A stretch of 64,000 nucleotides of DNA, taken from Rickettsiales bacterium. Lineage in GTDB: Bacteria > Bacteroidota > Bacteroidia > Cytophagales > Cyclobacteriaceae. This document shows, piece after piece, positions 1 through 8,586 of the stretch; position 1 is the first letter of the stretch; the number at the start of each line of letters is the position of its first letter. The stretch lies in NCBI GenBank assembly GCA_002729235.1, contig PBTY01000055.1:158544-222543 (forward strand), written 5' to 3'. Position numbers and translations under genes: made by a program. Under the pieces are notes generated by a model that did no database searches, had not been told where the DNA came from, and saw nothing but the letters and a program-made list of their open reading frames with translations.

Positions 1-832
1 ATTCATAAAGCAAGCGAAGCTTTCCTTTTGGAGCCTTTTTAGTATTTGGGTAGAGATAAACACCTCCTTTGAGCATGTTCCTGTGGTAATCTGCCACCAA
101 TGATCCGATGTACCTGGCAGTCATTTCTTCTGCTTTGCACCAATCCGTGTAGTTTTGCATGGATTTATCAAACTGATGGTAGCTCCCTTCATTGATGGAG
201 TAAATCTGTCCATCTTCAGGACATACCATGTTGGTATGCGACAATACAAACTCGCCCAGGGAAGGCTCAAGAGTAAAACCATTCACCCCATGGCCAGTGG
301 TATAAACTAGCATGGTTGAAGAGCCGTAAAGAATGTAACCTGCAGCTACTTGCTCTGTTCCCGGTTGTAGTATATCGTCTTCATTCACAGGGCCACCAAC
401 TGGAGATTTTCTCCTATAAATGGAAAATATGGTTCCGATGGAAACATTCACATCGATATTGGATGACCCGTCAAGTGGGTCAATTGCTACTACATATCTA
501 CAATGTGGATTTAGGTGTACTATTTCCTCATCTTCTTCACTAACAACTGCACATACTTGCCCTCCATTGCGTAGAGCTCGAATGAAACGTATGTTGGCTA
601 TTACGTCTAGTTTTTGTTGATCCTCACCCTGAACATTCTTAGAGCCATAAGCACCTGCAATGTCGAGCAAACCGGATTTGTTCACTTCACGATTGATGAT
701 TTTTCCAGCCAGTGCTATATCTCTCAGTAACTGAGAGAGTTCCCCAGTTGCAAAATCAAACTCATCTTGTTTTTTCTTTATAAAACGATCAAGTGTGGTG
801 CCGATCGGAAGACCTAGACTATTTTTGTTCAT
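1..832 (-). CDS. fbp: Fructose-1,6-bisphosphatase class I, 3' end outside window
   Basis: Hydrolyses fructose 1,6-bisphosphate to fructose 6-phosphate in gluconeogenesis, in the cytoplasm. The gene starts with ATG at 832 and runs off the left edge after 277 codons, so roughly 55-60 C-terminal residues are missing (class I enzymes are about 330-340 aa). Visible family signatures are the metal-binding acidic stretch SEEDEE (about residues 98-103) and [10 protein letters not shown] at 118-127, which holds the catalytic metal ligands. No internal stop occurs. It is divergent from the aspartate kinase gene, with about 70 bp between the starts. Identification is firm; only the C-terminus is unseen. 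Confidence 0.95.
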   Translation of the reverse strand, partial: MNKNSLGLPIGTTLDRFIKKKQDEFDFATGELSQLLRDIALAGKIINREVNKSGLLDIAGAYGSKNVQGEDQQKLDVIANIRFIRALRNGGQVCAVVSEEDEEIVHLNPHCRYVVAIDPLDGSSNIDVNVSIGTIFSIYRRKSPVGGPVNEDDILQPGTEQVAAGYILYGSSTMLVYTTGHGVNGFTLEPSLGEFVLSHTNMVCPEDGQIYSINEGSYHQFDKSMQNYTDWCKAEEMTARYIGSLVADYHRNMLKGGVYLYPNTKKAPKGKLRLLYE

Positions 833-904
833 CTTTTCGATAAGGTTATAGCAATTTTCAAAACACGAAAATAGGCCTTTTTATTGATTTAAATCGTTTG
901 CAAG

Positions 905-2146
905 ATGCGAATTTTCAAATTTGGTGGTGCATCAGTGAAAGATGCAGAGGGAGTGAGGAATCTTTATAAGATTATTAGTTTGCATAGAGATAAACCGTTG
1001 GTTATTGTGGTTTCTGCAATGGGTAAGATCACCAATGCGTTGGAGATCATTGCCCGATTGGCATTTGATCAGAAAGATTACCAGAACGAATTACATCAAC
1101 TAGTAAAATATCATCAAGCCATTTGTAATGAGTTGTTTGAGCAGACTCCACAGGATATTTCCAACTGGTTAGTCCAGGTAGAGGAACTATTGAAGCACCC
1201 GCTGAAAAACTGGTTGCAGTACTATGATCAGATCATTCCTTTCGGAGAGTTGATTTCAACATCTATCGTGTACCATTACATCAAAGAGCAAGTGAATTGC
1301 GAATGGTTAGACGCACGGTCGGTGATAAAAACCAATAGTTTTTTCACGGAAGCAAATGTAGACTGGCAACTTACTGAACACTTCATTGCTAGAGATCTGC
1401 CTGAACTTCTAGAAAATGGTCCGGTAATCACCCAAGGATTTATAGGCTCAGACCTTACTGGCAAGACCACAACTTTGGGTAGAGAAGGATCAGATTTTAC
1501 CGGAGCCATCTTTGCTTATTGCCTGAAAGCGGAAAGTCTGACCGTATGGAAGGATGTACCTGGGTTATTAAATGCCGATCCTAAGAAATTTGAAGGAGCG
1601 GAGTTATTCGATGAGTTGTCGTACCAGGAAGTTGCAGAGTTAACGTTTTATGGTGCTAAAGTAATACACCCAAAAACCATCCGTCCACTTGCACAAAGAG
1701 AGATTCCACTTTATGTAAAGTCATTTATAGAACCTTCAGGTGGAGGCACGGTCATTGTCAATAAAGAAAAGATTGCAACCAAGCATTGTTTCGTTTTCAA
1801 GGAGGATCAATTGTTGGTTACTCTTCGGGTAAAGGACAGCAGCTTAATGGATGAGAAGAAGTTGGTGAAAGTGTTTCAGGCTACCTCGCACGCTAATATC
1901 AAAATCAATTTGATGCATAATTCTGCCTTGACATTTACCATCTGCATGGATGATAACATGGATAAACTAAATAAACTGAAAGATTACCTGGTTGGAGATT
2001 TTTCTGTCTACTACAATGAGGGGTTGCATTTAGCAACTATCAAAAATTATGGACAGGACTCCTTCTCGTTACTCCCGCAAATGGGAGAAAAGATCCTGGA
2101 GCAGCAAACTAGGAATAGTTACCAGGTGTTGTATCGACCAAATTAA
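905..2146 (+). CDS. lysC: Aspartate kinase (monofunctional)
   Basis: Phosphorylates L-aspartate, the first step toward lysine, threonine, methionine and diaminopimelate. The 413-aa product opens with the amino-acid-kinase signature KFGGASV (residues 5-11), continues with a VIVVSAMGK stretch, and has GREGSDFTG around residues 195-203, which binds aspartate/ATP. The last 120 or so residues look like regulatory ACT domains. It is not fused to homoserine dehydrogenase, unlike ThrA. The stop region overlaps by 4 bp the end of the convergent fructosamine kinase gene. Which end product inhibits it cannot be read from the sequence. Confidence 0.9.
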   Translation: MRIFKFGGASVKDAEGVRNLYKIISLHRDKPLVIVVSAMGKITNALEIIARLAFDQKDYQNELHQLVKYHQAICNELFEQTPQDISNWLVQVEELLKHPLKNWLQYYDQIIPFGELISTSIVYHYIKEQVNCEWLDARSVIKTNSFFTEANVDWQLTEHFIARDLPELLENGPVITQGFIGSDLTGKTTTLGREGSDFTGAIFAYCLKAESLTVWKDVPGLLNADPKKFEGAELFDELSYQEVAELTFYGAKVIHPKTIRPLAQREIPLYVKSFIEPSGGGTVIVNKEKIATKHCFVFKEDQLLVTLRVKDSSLMDEKKLVKVFQATSHANIKINLMHNSALTFTICMDDNMDKLNKLKDYLVGDFSVYYNEGLHLATIKNYGQDSFSLLPQMGEKILEQQTRNSYQVLYRPN

Positions 2147-3015
2147 CCAAATCTCTTCAGAGTCATTTTAATTCCAGAAAGATAGGACGGCCCAAAAAGG
2201 TTGACGTGAACAAGTAGGGGATAGAGGTTGTATATATCTACTCTCGAGTCAAATCCCGGGCTTAGGGGATATGCATTTTGATAATACTCATAGAATTCCC
2301 GATCAAATCCACCAAATAATTGAGTGAATGCAAGCTCCATTTCTCTATGGCCAAAATATACCGCTGGATCATAGATGCATGGATTACCATGTTTATCACT
2401 CATAAAGTTACCACTCCAAAGATCCCCGTGGATCAAAGCTGGAGGTTCCTTTGGGAAGATGGACGCTAATTGGGTGTAGAGCTGCTCCATATTATGAATC
2501 AATTTGGAATCAACTAGTCCTTTTTCCCTGGCAAGTCTTAATTGTGGCTCCACCCGGTTTTGGATGAAAAATTCAGTCCATGAAGTGTTTTTGCTATTGT
2601 CTTGTGGGAGTCTTCCAATATAGTTGTCGTGATCCAGGCCAAATTGCTCTTGGGTAACTTGATGCAACCTACCTAGTTGATTAGCAAATGCCTCCCAAAA
2701 ATTGTGTTGAGGAGATCCTTTTTCTACAAACTCAAGGAGAAGATACGGGGTTCCTAGATTGCTTCCTGATCCAATCACTTTGGGAACGTGAATGACATTT
2801 GCCTCTTGAAGAAGATTTATTCCTTGCTCTTCTCGTTGAAACAAGTCCCCGACATTCGGACTATTTGTTTTAATAAAGTAGCTTTTGCTTACTGTCTCCA
2901 ATTTATAGGCATCATTGATGTCTCCACCGGAGAGTCTTGAGACTTTTGTTATTTGGTGATCCGAATCGAGATGTTTGTGAAGAATTTGCTTAAAGAAGAC
3001 TACCTCCGGAATCAT
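2143..3015 (-). CDS. Fructosamine/ketosamine 3-kinase family protein
   Basis: Member of the fructosamine-3-kinase fold (APH-like small-molecule kinases), which phosphorylates sugar adducts on lysines so that they become unstable and fall off proteins. The 290-aa length is typical. The catalytic loop HGDLWSGN is at 196-203 and the metal-binding/family motif YDPAVYFGHRE at 215-225. Its ATG overlaps the stop of the upstream phosphatase gene (ATGA), so the two are translationally coupled. Bacterial members are thought to prefer ribulosamines or erythrulosamines over fructosamines; the exact substrate here is not visible. Confidence 0.88.
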   Translation of the reverse strand: MIPEVVFFKQILHKHLDSDHQITKVSRLSGGDINDAYKLETVSKSYFIKTNSPNVGDLFQREEQGINLLQEANVIHVPKVIGSGSNLGTPYLLLEFVEKGSPQHNFWEAFANQLGRLHQVTQEQFGLDHDNYIGRLPQDNSKNTSWTEFFIQNRVEPQLRLAREKGLVDSKLIHNMEQLYTQLASIFPKEPPALIHGDLWSGNFMSDKHGNPCIYDPAVYFGHREMELAFTQLFGGFDREFYEYYQNAYPLSPGFDSRVDIYNLYPLLVHVNLFGPSYLSGIKMTLKRFG

Positions 3016-3485
3016 GACAAATCATGCTTGTCAACTAGAAACTCAATTAGCTCCTCCGTTGACCGGTCTAGTATTTGGTATACCTCTTCAAAACCATCTT
3101 TTCCCCCATAGTATGGATCCGGAACTTCTAGTCCTTTTCCTTTAGGATCAAAATCGCGCATAAGTGACAGTCCTTCATGCTTATATCCTAACTCATGGAT
3201 GATGTTACGGAAGTTGGACTGGTCCATAGCCATAATATAGTCAAACTCACTTCCATGTGAATGGTGAAACTGCATGCCTTTATGTTGAATTGGGACACCA
3301 TGTTTCACAGCAACTTCAATACTTCTGGAATCTGGATCGTCTCCCGCATGATAGTTAGCTGTACCCGCAGAGTCACATGAAATTCTATTTTGAAGGCCCT
3401 TTTGGGTGATCTTGTGTTGGAAAATAGCCTCAGCAAGTGGTGACCTGCAGATGTTTCCAAGACATACAAAAATAATTTTTATCAT
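3012..3485 (-). CDS. Low-molecular-weight protein tyrosine phosphatase family
   Basis: Cytoplasmic phosphatase of the LMW-PTP fold, 157 aa from the chosen ATG at 3485. An in-frame ATG at 3545 would add 20 residues unlike the family; the chosen start gives the usual N-terminus just before the P-loop. The active site C-x5-R is CLGNICR (Cys8, Arg14), followed by Ser15, and the general acid sits in DPYYGG (Asp123). The gene overlaps the downstream fructosamine kinase by 4 bp. Because of that partner the substrate may be a sugar phosphate on protein rather than phosphotyrosine; this is inference from context. Confidence 0.88.
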   Translation of the reverse strand: MIKIIFVCLGNICRSPLAEAIFQHKITQKGLQNRISCDSAGTANYHAGDDPDSRSIEVAVKHGVPIQHKGMQFHHSHGSEFDYIMAMDQSNFRNIIHELGYKHEGLSLMRDFDPKGKGLEVPDPYYGGKDGFEEVYQILDRSTEELIEFLVDKHDLS

Positions 3486-3581
3486 TTTTTTAAATCTACT
3501 GGTTACCTTTTGTAAAGGTACAGTATATATAAATGCATAACACAAATTTTATATTCATACACCTGTTTGACATCTTTGAAG

Positions 3582-3610
3582 AGTCCCGGCCTTGTCGGGA
3601 CTTTTCTTTT
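3582..3610. terminator. Hairpin after the outer-membrane protein gene
   Basis: AGTCCCG (3582-3588) pairs with CGGGACT (3596-3602) across a 7-nt loop. It lies directly beyond the stop of the minus-strand gene ending at 3610. The T-rich run (3603-3610) is on the plus-strand side, so as a minus-strand terminator it lacks a U-tract. It may instead stabilise the mRNA 3' end. Confidence 0.45.
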
Positions 3611-5520
3611 TATCTAAATGGTGCAATTGAAGGCTTGAATCTAAAGATGCTATTGAATGAGATAGGTACAGTGCTTTTAAGAGACACCAGTGTTTTTTTC
3701 TCCAATTCTTGTCCTGTTATGAAGTGAGTTAGACGTAGCTCTAGGGTGCTAAAAGCCAAACTTTCGTTTCGAATTCTGATTCCACCCCCAACACCCTGGT
3801 AGCCATGACTGTAGGTCAGGTCTCCTCTGTAGTCCCAAACTTCACCAACATTGTAATAGAAAAATGGTGCAAATCTAAATCCATATAAGTACCATGGAGT
3901 GTAGGTGACTTGCTCTACAGAAAGCGAAATGAGGCCATTTCCACCAAAGGTGGTTCCTTGAATGTCTCGAATACGATCTTCCAGGTTGATGGAACTGGAT
4001 ATCGGTTGATCTATTCCTTTGATGATGTTGATTTTGAGGAAGTTCCTCAGGAAGTATTTGTTGACCTCAATTAATGGACTGAAGTAATTAATCTGAGTTC
4101 GGTATACACCTCTTTTGTCAGTTTCATGATCAAAAGTTCCGACTTCCTGATTCAGGAATAAGTATCCCCAATTAACCAAATAGGTGCTCCAGTAAATTTG
4201 AAATCCAACGTAGTTTTGTTGATAGAATTCATTGAAATCTTTACCTCCTATTATTGAAAAGCGGTAACCTGTAGGGATGTCTTCAGAGATACCAAATGAC
4301 GTGATGTAATTACTCTTTAAGAACTTTTGAGAGCTTATGCTCAATTCTGAAATGAAAAGATTCCTGTCGTAATAGAAACTATTGCTATCAGCATCTACAT
4401 ACGGCCGGTCGATGAACGAGTGCCTCAGCCAACGAGTAGTCAATGTGATGTTTTGACGTTGGTACTTGGAAGGCAATGCAAAGGATCTACCAATCCAAAA
4501 GTCTTGATAATTTAGATCATAGAATCCAACATCTTCCAAATCACCATCAAAGGTTAGAGTTGAGTCTTTGACTTTTCTTAGATCTATTCCACCGCCGTAT
4601 TTAGTATCTGGAGTGAGAAAGGGTTTGTCCAGGTTCAATCCCCATTCACTGCGTTCATGGATTTTGGTGTGATTGATTCTCCAATTAGCAATGAGTTTTT
4701 GAATCTGTTGACCCCCGGCTTGTATCGAATACCCATGAGGAGAAGCCTCAGTTCGACCATCGTAGAGGTATGAGACTGATGCGTATTTTCCTATGCCAGC
4801 AATGTTTCTATTGGTCAGTTGACCCTCAAATCGATTGACTCGATTTACGTCTAAATTGACTCCCCAGGCAAATCGATCCTGAACGGCGACCACAAGATTA
4901 GCTTCTTCATCATCAGAGGATCTCTGAATGTAGATTCGAGCATCTTGAATGAACTGCAATCTTCGAAGAAGTCGCTCACTATCTGCAATAGAATATGGAT
5001 TAATGGGGTCCCCACTTCTTACGGTCAATGTATGTCTGATAATCGAATTCCAGGTTTTAAAATGAATCCGATTAGCCATTCTTGCGTAATAGGCAGTTGC
5101 TCTGCGGGAAGTATCATTCACATCCCCTTGGAGAATGTCCACATGCTTAATGGAAATTTTGCCAATTCGCAGATTCTCAAACGGAATGAATGGTTCAATA
5201 GACGACCTACTATCTGGGTCGTCTTTATACTCGTTGGTTGATCCTTTCTCTACATAGAGTAAATCGAATAGGCGGGAAGTGACTTTGTTTTGACCTGTAA
5301 CTTCCTTCATTTTTGAGTAGAAGTTCTCAGAGTTTCGATAGGGATTACCTTTCAGCTTGTAAGGCCTGTTATTGATAACAATCTGTGTGTCACTTTTAGG
5401 AGCAAAGATGGTATCGTCAAGAATGAGCAATTCTCCTTTCTTAACCTGCAGCGTATCCAATTCGGTGGCTGAAACCAGTCCTGGGATGAATATAAGAAGA
5501 GCCAGTAAGCATCGTTGCAT
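3610..5520 (-). CDS. BamA/TamA-like outer membrane beta-barrel protein
   Basis: Predicted outer-membrane protein of 636 aa. A signal peptide (about residues 1-18, ending VSA) is followed by a soluble region; residues about 95-215 look POTRA-like and end in a segment resembling FtsQ/BamA POTRA ends (DARIYIQRSSDDEEANLVVA). From about 215 onward alternating polar/aromatic strands suggest a 16-strand-type barrel of the Omp85 surface-antigen family. With a single POTRA-like unit it is shorter than BamA, so it is more likely a TamA-like or phylum-specific Omp85 relative than the essential BamA. Its substrate is unknown. Confidence 0.72.
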   Translation of the reverse strand: MQRCLLALLIFIPGLVSATELDTLQVKKGELLILDDTIFAPKSDTQIVINNRPYKLKGNPYRNSENFYSKMKEVTGQNKVTSRLFDLLYVEKGSTNEYKDDPDSRSSIEPFIPFENLRIGKISIKHVDILQGDVNDTSRRATAYYARMANRIHFKTWNSIIRHTLTVRSGDPINPYSIADSERLLRRLQFIQDARIYIQRSSDDEEANLVVAVQDRFAWGVNLDVNRVNRFEGQLTNRNIAGIGKYASVSYLYDGRTEASPHGYSIQAGGQQIQKLIANWRINHTKIHERSEWGLNLDKPFLTPDTKYGGGIDLRKVKDSTLTFDGDLEDVGFYDLNYQDFWIGRSFALPSKYQRQNITLTTRWLRHSFIDRPYVDADSNSFYYDRNLFISELSISSQKFLKSNYITSFGISEDIPTGYRFSIIGGKDFNEFYQQNYVGFQIYWSTYLVNWGYLFLNQEVGTFDHETDKRGVYRTQINYFSPLIEVNKYFLRNFLKINIIKGIDQPISSSINLEDRIRDIQGTTFGGNGLISLSVEQVTYTPWYLYGFRFAPFFYYNVGEVWDYRGDLTYSHGYQGVGGGIRIRNESLAFSTLELRLTHFITGQELEKKTLVSLKSTVPISFNSIFRFKPSIAPFR

Positions 5521-5530
5521 TGAGGTGAAA

Positions 5531-5560
5531 GAAATAAAAAAAGCGGGACAAACCCGCTCT
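5531..5560 (-). terminator. Intrinsic terminator of the DUF6588-like gene
   Basis: AGCGGG (5542-5547) and CCCGCT (5553-5558) form a stem with a 5-nt loop. Read on the minus strand it is followed by a T-run (complement of 5535-5541), about 30 nt after the stop of the gene ending at 5587. Confidence 0.85.
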
Positions 5561-5586
5561 TTTCAATTGATATTTTGATTTTGCTA

Positions 5587-6672
5587 TTATCTAATATTAA
5601 TACCTACACCAAATGAATTGGTGTTGTATTTCTGTACGGTATAAGCATAGTGGAATGTAAAGATCAATAGTTTCAATCTCGCACCTAAAGTTAATCTCGC
5701 ACCGCCAGCGCCGGTGAAGGTTAGATCAATTGGATCTGAAATAGTCTGAGAAGATGGTGCAAATGGATTAGTGTTTTCTAAAGTATAATCACCAGAAACA
5801 TCAAATGTTGTTTTTACGGCATTAAAACCTACAGCAGCGTATGGTGTGAAAACAGTCAGTTTTTTGGATATAATTGCCTGTACAGTAGTCGCATTTGACT
5901 TGAAGCTCGCTAACCCAGAGCCACTAAACCTTGTAGTTCCATCTTGGGTATCAACATCAATTTCAGTTTCAGCATTCATAGTTGTTGTACCAAAGAATCC
6001 TGATAAATCAAAAGGTAAGTTTTTGATTGCTGGGATCCATTGCTTTACATCATGCATCACGCCAATACCAAACATTTTGAAGCTATAACCTTGTACTGTT
6101 TGCTGAGGTACGAATCGAATTTTTAAATCTGTATTTTTTACTAAGCCGATGCCTAAATTCACGGTAGGAGTTGGAACACCAGTAACAAGAGGTACATTGC
6201 TCAGGTCGAACCCACTTGGTACATCAAATGCTATCTCATCTTGAATCTCAACGCCATTTATGGTTTGATTGCCTTCAATGTATAATTCAGATCCACTTTC
6301 TGCTTCTCCACCTACCAACGTGGGTAACATAGCAGTTGTCTGATCAACACCATTCACTCGATAGTTCAAGTTTTGAAATTGGCTTCTGGTAAATTCAAAC
6401 AAATAATCTTCATCTGGAATCTTGGCAATATTAAAAGAGGTTGTGATGTCGAAACCTACTAATTTGTGTGCTTTGGCAGTGTTGTACCAACCATCAGCCA
6501 ATCCTACTCCAAAAGAATTGATTGCCGGCGCCGCATAGTTTTCTAAGTACATATTTGCGTCACCTGTTCCACCAGATAGTATTTCTCCGAAGCTTTGAGA
6601 ATATGCCTGATTAATTGCGAGTCCAAGGGTTAGGGCGGTAACCATAAACCGCACGATCATTCGTGATTTCAT
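5587..6672 (-). CDS. DUF6588-like envelope protein
   Basis: 361-aa exported protein. The signal peptide (residues 1-25, ending AYSQ) is clear. The body is Gly/Asn/Thr-rich with alternating beta-strand patterns and a C-terminus ending in strand-like VGINIR, consistent with an outer-membrane barrel. The overall pattern, including the early NMYLENYAAP and an ADGWYNTAK segment, fits the DUF6588 family of Bacteroidota as I remember it; a profile search would settle this. A promoter-like box and a terminator frame it as a single-gene transcript. No enzymatic motif is visible. Confidence 0.65.
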   Translation of the reverse strand: MKSRMIVRFMVTALTLGLAINQAYSQSFGEILSGGTGDANMYLENYAAPAINSFGVGLADGWYNTAKAHKLVGFDITTSFNIAKIPDEDYLFEFTRSQFQNLNYRVNGVDQTTAMLPTLVGGEAESGSELYIEGNQTINGVEIQDEIAFDVPSGFDLSNVPLVTGVPTPTVNLGIGLVKNTDLKIRFVPQQTVQGYSFKMFGIGVMHDVKQWIPAIKNLPFDLSGFFGTTTMNAETEIDVDTQDGTTRFSGSGLASFKSNATTVQAIISKKLTVFTPYAAVGFNAVKTTFDVSGDYTLENTNPFAPSSQTISDPIDLTFTGAGGARLTLGARLKLLIFTFHYAYTVQKYNTNSFGVGINIR

Positions 6673-6698
6673 GTTTGTTAGTTTATGTTATAAGTCAA

Positions 6699-6731
6699 CA
6701 AAAATAGCGATTCCTTTGAATTTGTGACAAT
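6699..6731 (-). promoter_or_regulatory. Bacteroidota-type promoter for the DUF6588-like gene
   Basis: On the minus strand TATTTTTG (6706-6699) is an exact match to TAnnTTTG. ATTG (6731-6728) lies 21 bp upstream at the -33 position. The predicted start site gives a leader of about 20 nt before the ATG at 6672. Confidence 0.6.
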
Positions 6732-6886
6732 CCAACAAACTTATTTGGATGTAGTAAAGGGATCAATACCATGTATTTGGTATTTTCTTAGATCAACTTT
6801 AAGATAGGTTTATGAATAGATTGAATCCAATTGTATAGCTCATAAGAAAAAGTAATCGTGGGATAAGTCCATATTAAGGGGTTTTG

Positions 6887-6918
6887 TTTGGTTCAGCTTT
6901 TTGAACGAGTTAATTTTG
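6887..6918 (+). promoter_or_regulatory. Bacteroidota-type promoter for ahpC
   Basis: TTTG (6887-6890), a 20-bp spacer, then TAATTTTG (6911-6918): both elements match the phylum consensus exactly. The start site should fall near 6924, leaving a leader of about 105 nt before the ATG at 7029. Confidence 0.75.
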
Positions 6919-6942
6919 TGTCAAAGATTAAGTGAGCTACTT

Positions 6943-6957
6943 GTTCATTCAATGAAC
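6943..6957. promoter_or_regulatory. Perfect palindrome in the ahpC leader
   Basis: GTTCATT, one C, AATGAAC: a 15-bp perfect inverted repeat starting about 20 nt past the predicted ahpC transcription start. It could be an operator for a dimeric regulator placed to block elongation, or a small mRNA hairpin. It does not obviously match the longer OxyR or PerR operators. Confidence 0.5.
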
Positions 6958-7028
6958 GATCAAATTGGTTGTCACTTTTTTAACAAAAAGATTAATTTTT
7001 TATAAATCATAAAAGAAGACTAATAATT

Positions 7029-7658
7029 ATGTCATTAGTAGGAAAAAAAGCACCAGTATTTAATGCACCAGCTGTAATTAACGGTGAAGAGATCGTTGAA
7101 TCATTCTCTTTAGAGCAGTACGTTGGTCAGAAAGAAGTAATTTTCTTCTTCTATCCAAAAGATTTCACTTTTGTATGTCCAACTGAAATTCACGCATTCC
7201 AGGAGAAACTTGCTGAATTTGAGAAAAGAGGTGTTCAGGTTGTTGGAGCTTCTTGTGATACTGAAGAAACTCACCTTGCTTGGTTAATGACTGACAAAGA
7301 TAAAGGTGGTATCGAAGGTGTAACTTACCCATTGGTAGCAGATAGTTCTAAAACTGTAGCTAACAACTTTGGTGTACTTGCAGGTGACTGGAGCTACAAC
7401 GAAGAAGGAGAACTTGTATTTGAAGGAGCTCCTGTAGCATACAGAGGTACTTTCTTTATTGACAAAGAAGGTGTTGTAAGACATGAGACTATCAATGACC
7501 TTCCACTAGGAAGAAACATTGATGAAATGTTGAGAATCGTTGATGCATGGCATCATGTTGAAAAGCATGGAGAAGTTTGTCCTGCTAACTGGGAAGAAGG
7601 TAAAGATGCAATGCAAGCAACCAGAGATGGTGTATCTTCTTACTTAGCATCTCACTAA
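7029..7658 (+). CDS. ahpC: Peroxiredoxin, 2-Cys AhpC/Prx1 type
   Basis: Reduces hydrogen peroxide and organic peroxides in the cytoplasm. The 209-aa protein has the peroxidatic cysteine in FTFVCPTE (Cys50) and the resolving cysteine in the C-terminal VCPANW (about Cys184), so it is a typical 2-Cys enzyme. Codon choice is more uniform than in neighbours (repeated use of GTA, GAA, CTT, AAA), suggesting high expression. Transcription is well delimited by a consensus promoter and a strong terminator, so it is monocistronic; no AhpF partner lies adjacent, so the reductant is probably thioredoxin. Confidence 0.95.
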   Translation: MSLVGKKAPVFNAPAVINGEEIVESFSLEQYVGQKEVIFFFYPKDFTFVCPTEIHAFQEKLAEFEKRGVQVVGASCDTEETHLAWLMTDKDKGGIEGVTYPLVADSSKTVANNFGVLAGDWSYNEEGELVFEGAPVAYRGTFFIDKEGVVRHETINDLPLGRNIDEMLRIVDAWHHVEKHGEVCPANWEEGKDAMQATRDGVSSYLASH

Positions 7659-7691
7659 TATCTATAGGTATTAAATGACTTTATTGAAGAG

Positions 7692-7720
7692 CCTATCCTG
7701 TTTTCAGGATAGGTTTTTTA
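7692..7720 (+). terminator. Intrinsic terminator of ahpC
   Basis: CCTATCCTG (7692-7700), TTTT loop, CAGGATAGG (7705-7713), then a T-run: a 9-bp perfect stem 33 nt after the ahpC stop. Confidence 0.93.
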
Positions 7721-7756
7721 TTTTTGATGGGTAGCAACACTATTAAAACTCCGCTA

Positions 7757-8488
7757 ATGAAAAAGTTATCTATAATATTATCTGTATTTCTCTTCGGTGG
7801 GTTGAGCTCTACTCAAGCTCAAATTAATTTGAAGGAGAAACTTTCTAAAAAAGCCAATCAGGAGATAGATAATCTGCTTTTTGGTAAGAAGAAAAACAAA
7901 GACAATGGCAGTGGATCTGATTCTGCTCAAGGTGAAACAGAGTCTTCTTATGAAGGTGAAGAGTCTTATGATGATTCTGATCCGCTAAAAGGATATCAAC
8001 GTACTTCGGTCAATTATGGTAGTTTAAGTGCAAATAAAGTGGTGGGATTTAGAGACCTTATCAACTTTTTACCTGACAGTTTTGGTAGCTTTCAGCTCAG
8101 TGAGAAGCCAGACGGATCTACAATGAGGTTTGGAGAAAGTCAATATAGCACTGCTAGCAAAGCATACCAATCAAAAAGTAAAGGCGAATTGAAAGCCACT
8201 ATTTTTGATTACATGGAGACAGGAGCATTGCTTGCTGGGTATGCCAACCAATATGAGTATGAATCTACAGATGGAATCATGAAATCTGTGGAAGTAAAGG
8301 AGCAGCCTGGATGGTATACTGCTGATTATGATTCAGGGGAGTCAAGCATTACTTTGGTTGTTAATCAAAGATTTATTATTTCTCTACATGGAGATGGACT
8401 GTCGGAAGAAGAGTTTAGTCAATATGCAGAAACATTAGATGTTGATATGTTGCCAGCAGGACCTCAGCTGGAGGAGGATGACGAATAA
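7757..8488 (+). CDS. Secreted protein of unknown function
   Basis: 243 aa from the ATG at 7757, which begins a good signal peptide (MKKLSIILSVFLFGG, cleavage after the TQAQ stretch). The upstream ATG at 7724 lies almost inside the ahpC terminator tail and is less likely. The mature protein starts with a charged helix, then an acidic Ser/Gly/Asp/Glu-rich linker (about residues 45-75), then a globular domain of about 150 residues rich in Tyr and Ser. I recognise no family. It ends with an acidic tail (EEDDE) and its own terminator. Confidence 0.7.
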   Translation: MKKLSIILSVFLFGGLSSTQAQINLKEKLSKKANQEIDNLLFGKKKNKDNGSGSDSAQGETESSYEGEESYDDSDPLKGYQRTSVNYGSLSANKVVGFRDLINFLPDSFGSFQLSEKPDGSTMRFGESQYSTASKAYQSKSKGELKATIFDYMETGALLAGYANQYEYESTDGIMKSVEVKEQPGWYTADYDSGESSITLVVNQRFIISLHGDGLSEEEFSQYAETLDVDMLPAGPQLEEDDE

Positions 8489-8523
8489 GTTTAATACTTT
8501 TTCCAAAAAGAGATTTATTCAGA

Positions 8524-8555
8524 AAAGCTGCACGAATGTGCAGCTTTTTTTATTT
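8524..8555 (+). terminator. Intrinsic terminator after secreted protein
   Basis: AAAGCTGCAC (8524-8533), GAAT loop, GTGCAGCTTT (8538-8547), then continuous T. It separates the 7757 gene from waaA. Confidence 0.93.
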
Positions 8556-8586
8556 CTTGTGAGGTGACTCGTTAACCAACCAACAA

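Larger units (their letters stand above)
6673..7028. other. Divergent regulatory region between DUF6588-like gene and ahpC
   Basis: 356 bp without a gene. It holds a minus-strand promoter-like pair near the left gene, a plus-strand promoter for ahpC, and a perfect 7-1-7 palindrome in the ahpC leader (listed separately). The part from about 6740 to 6880 is AT-rich and shows nothing I can name. Confidence 0.6.
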
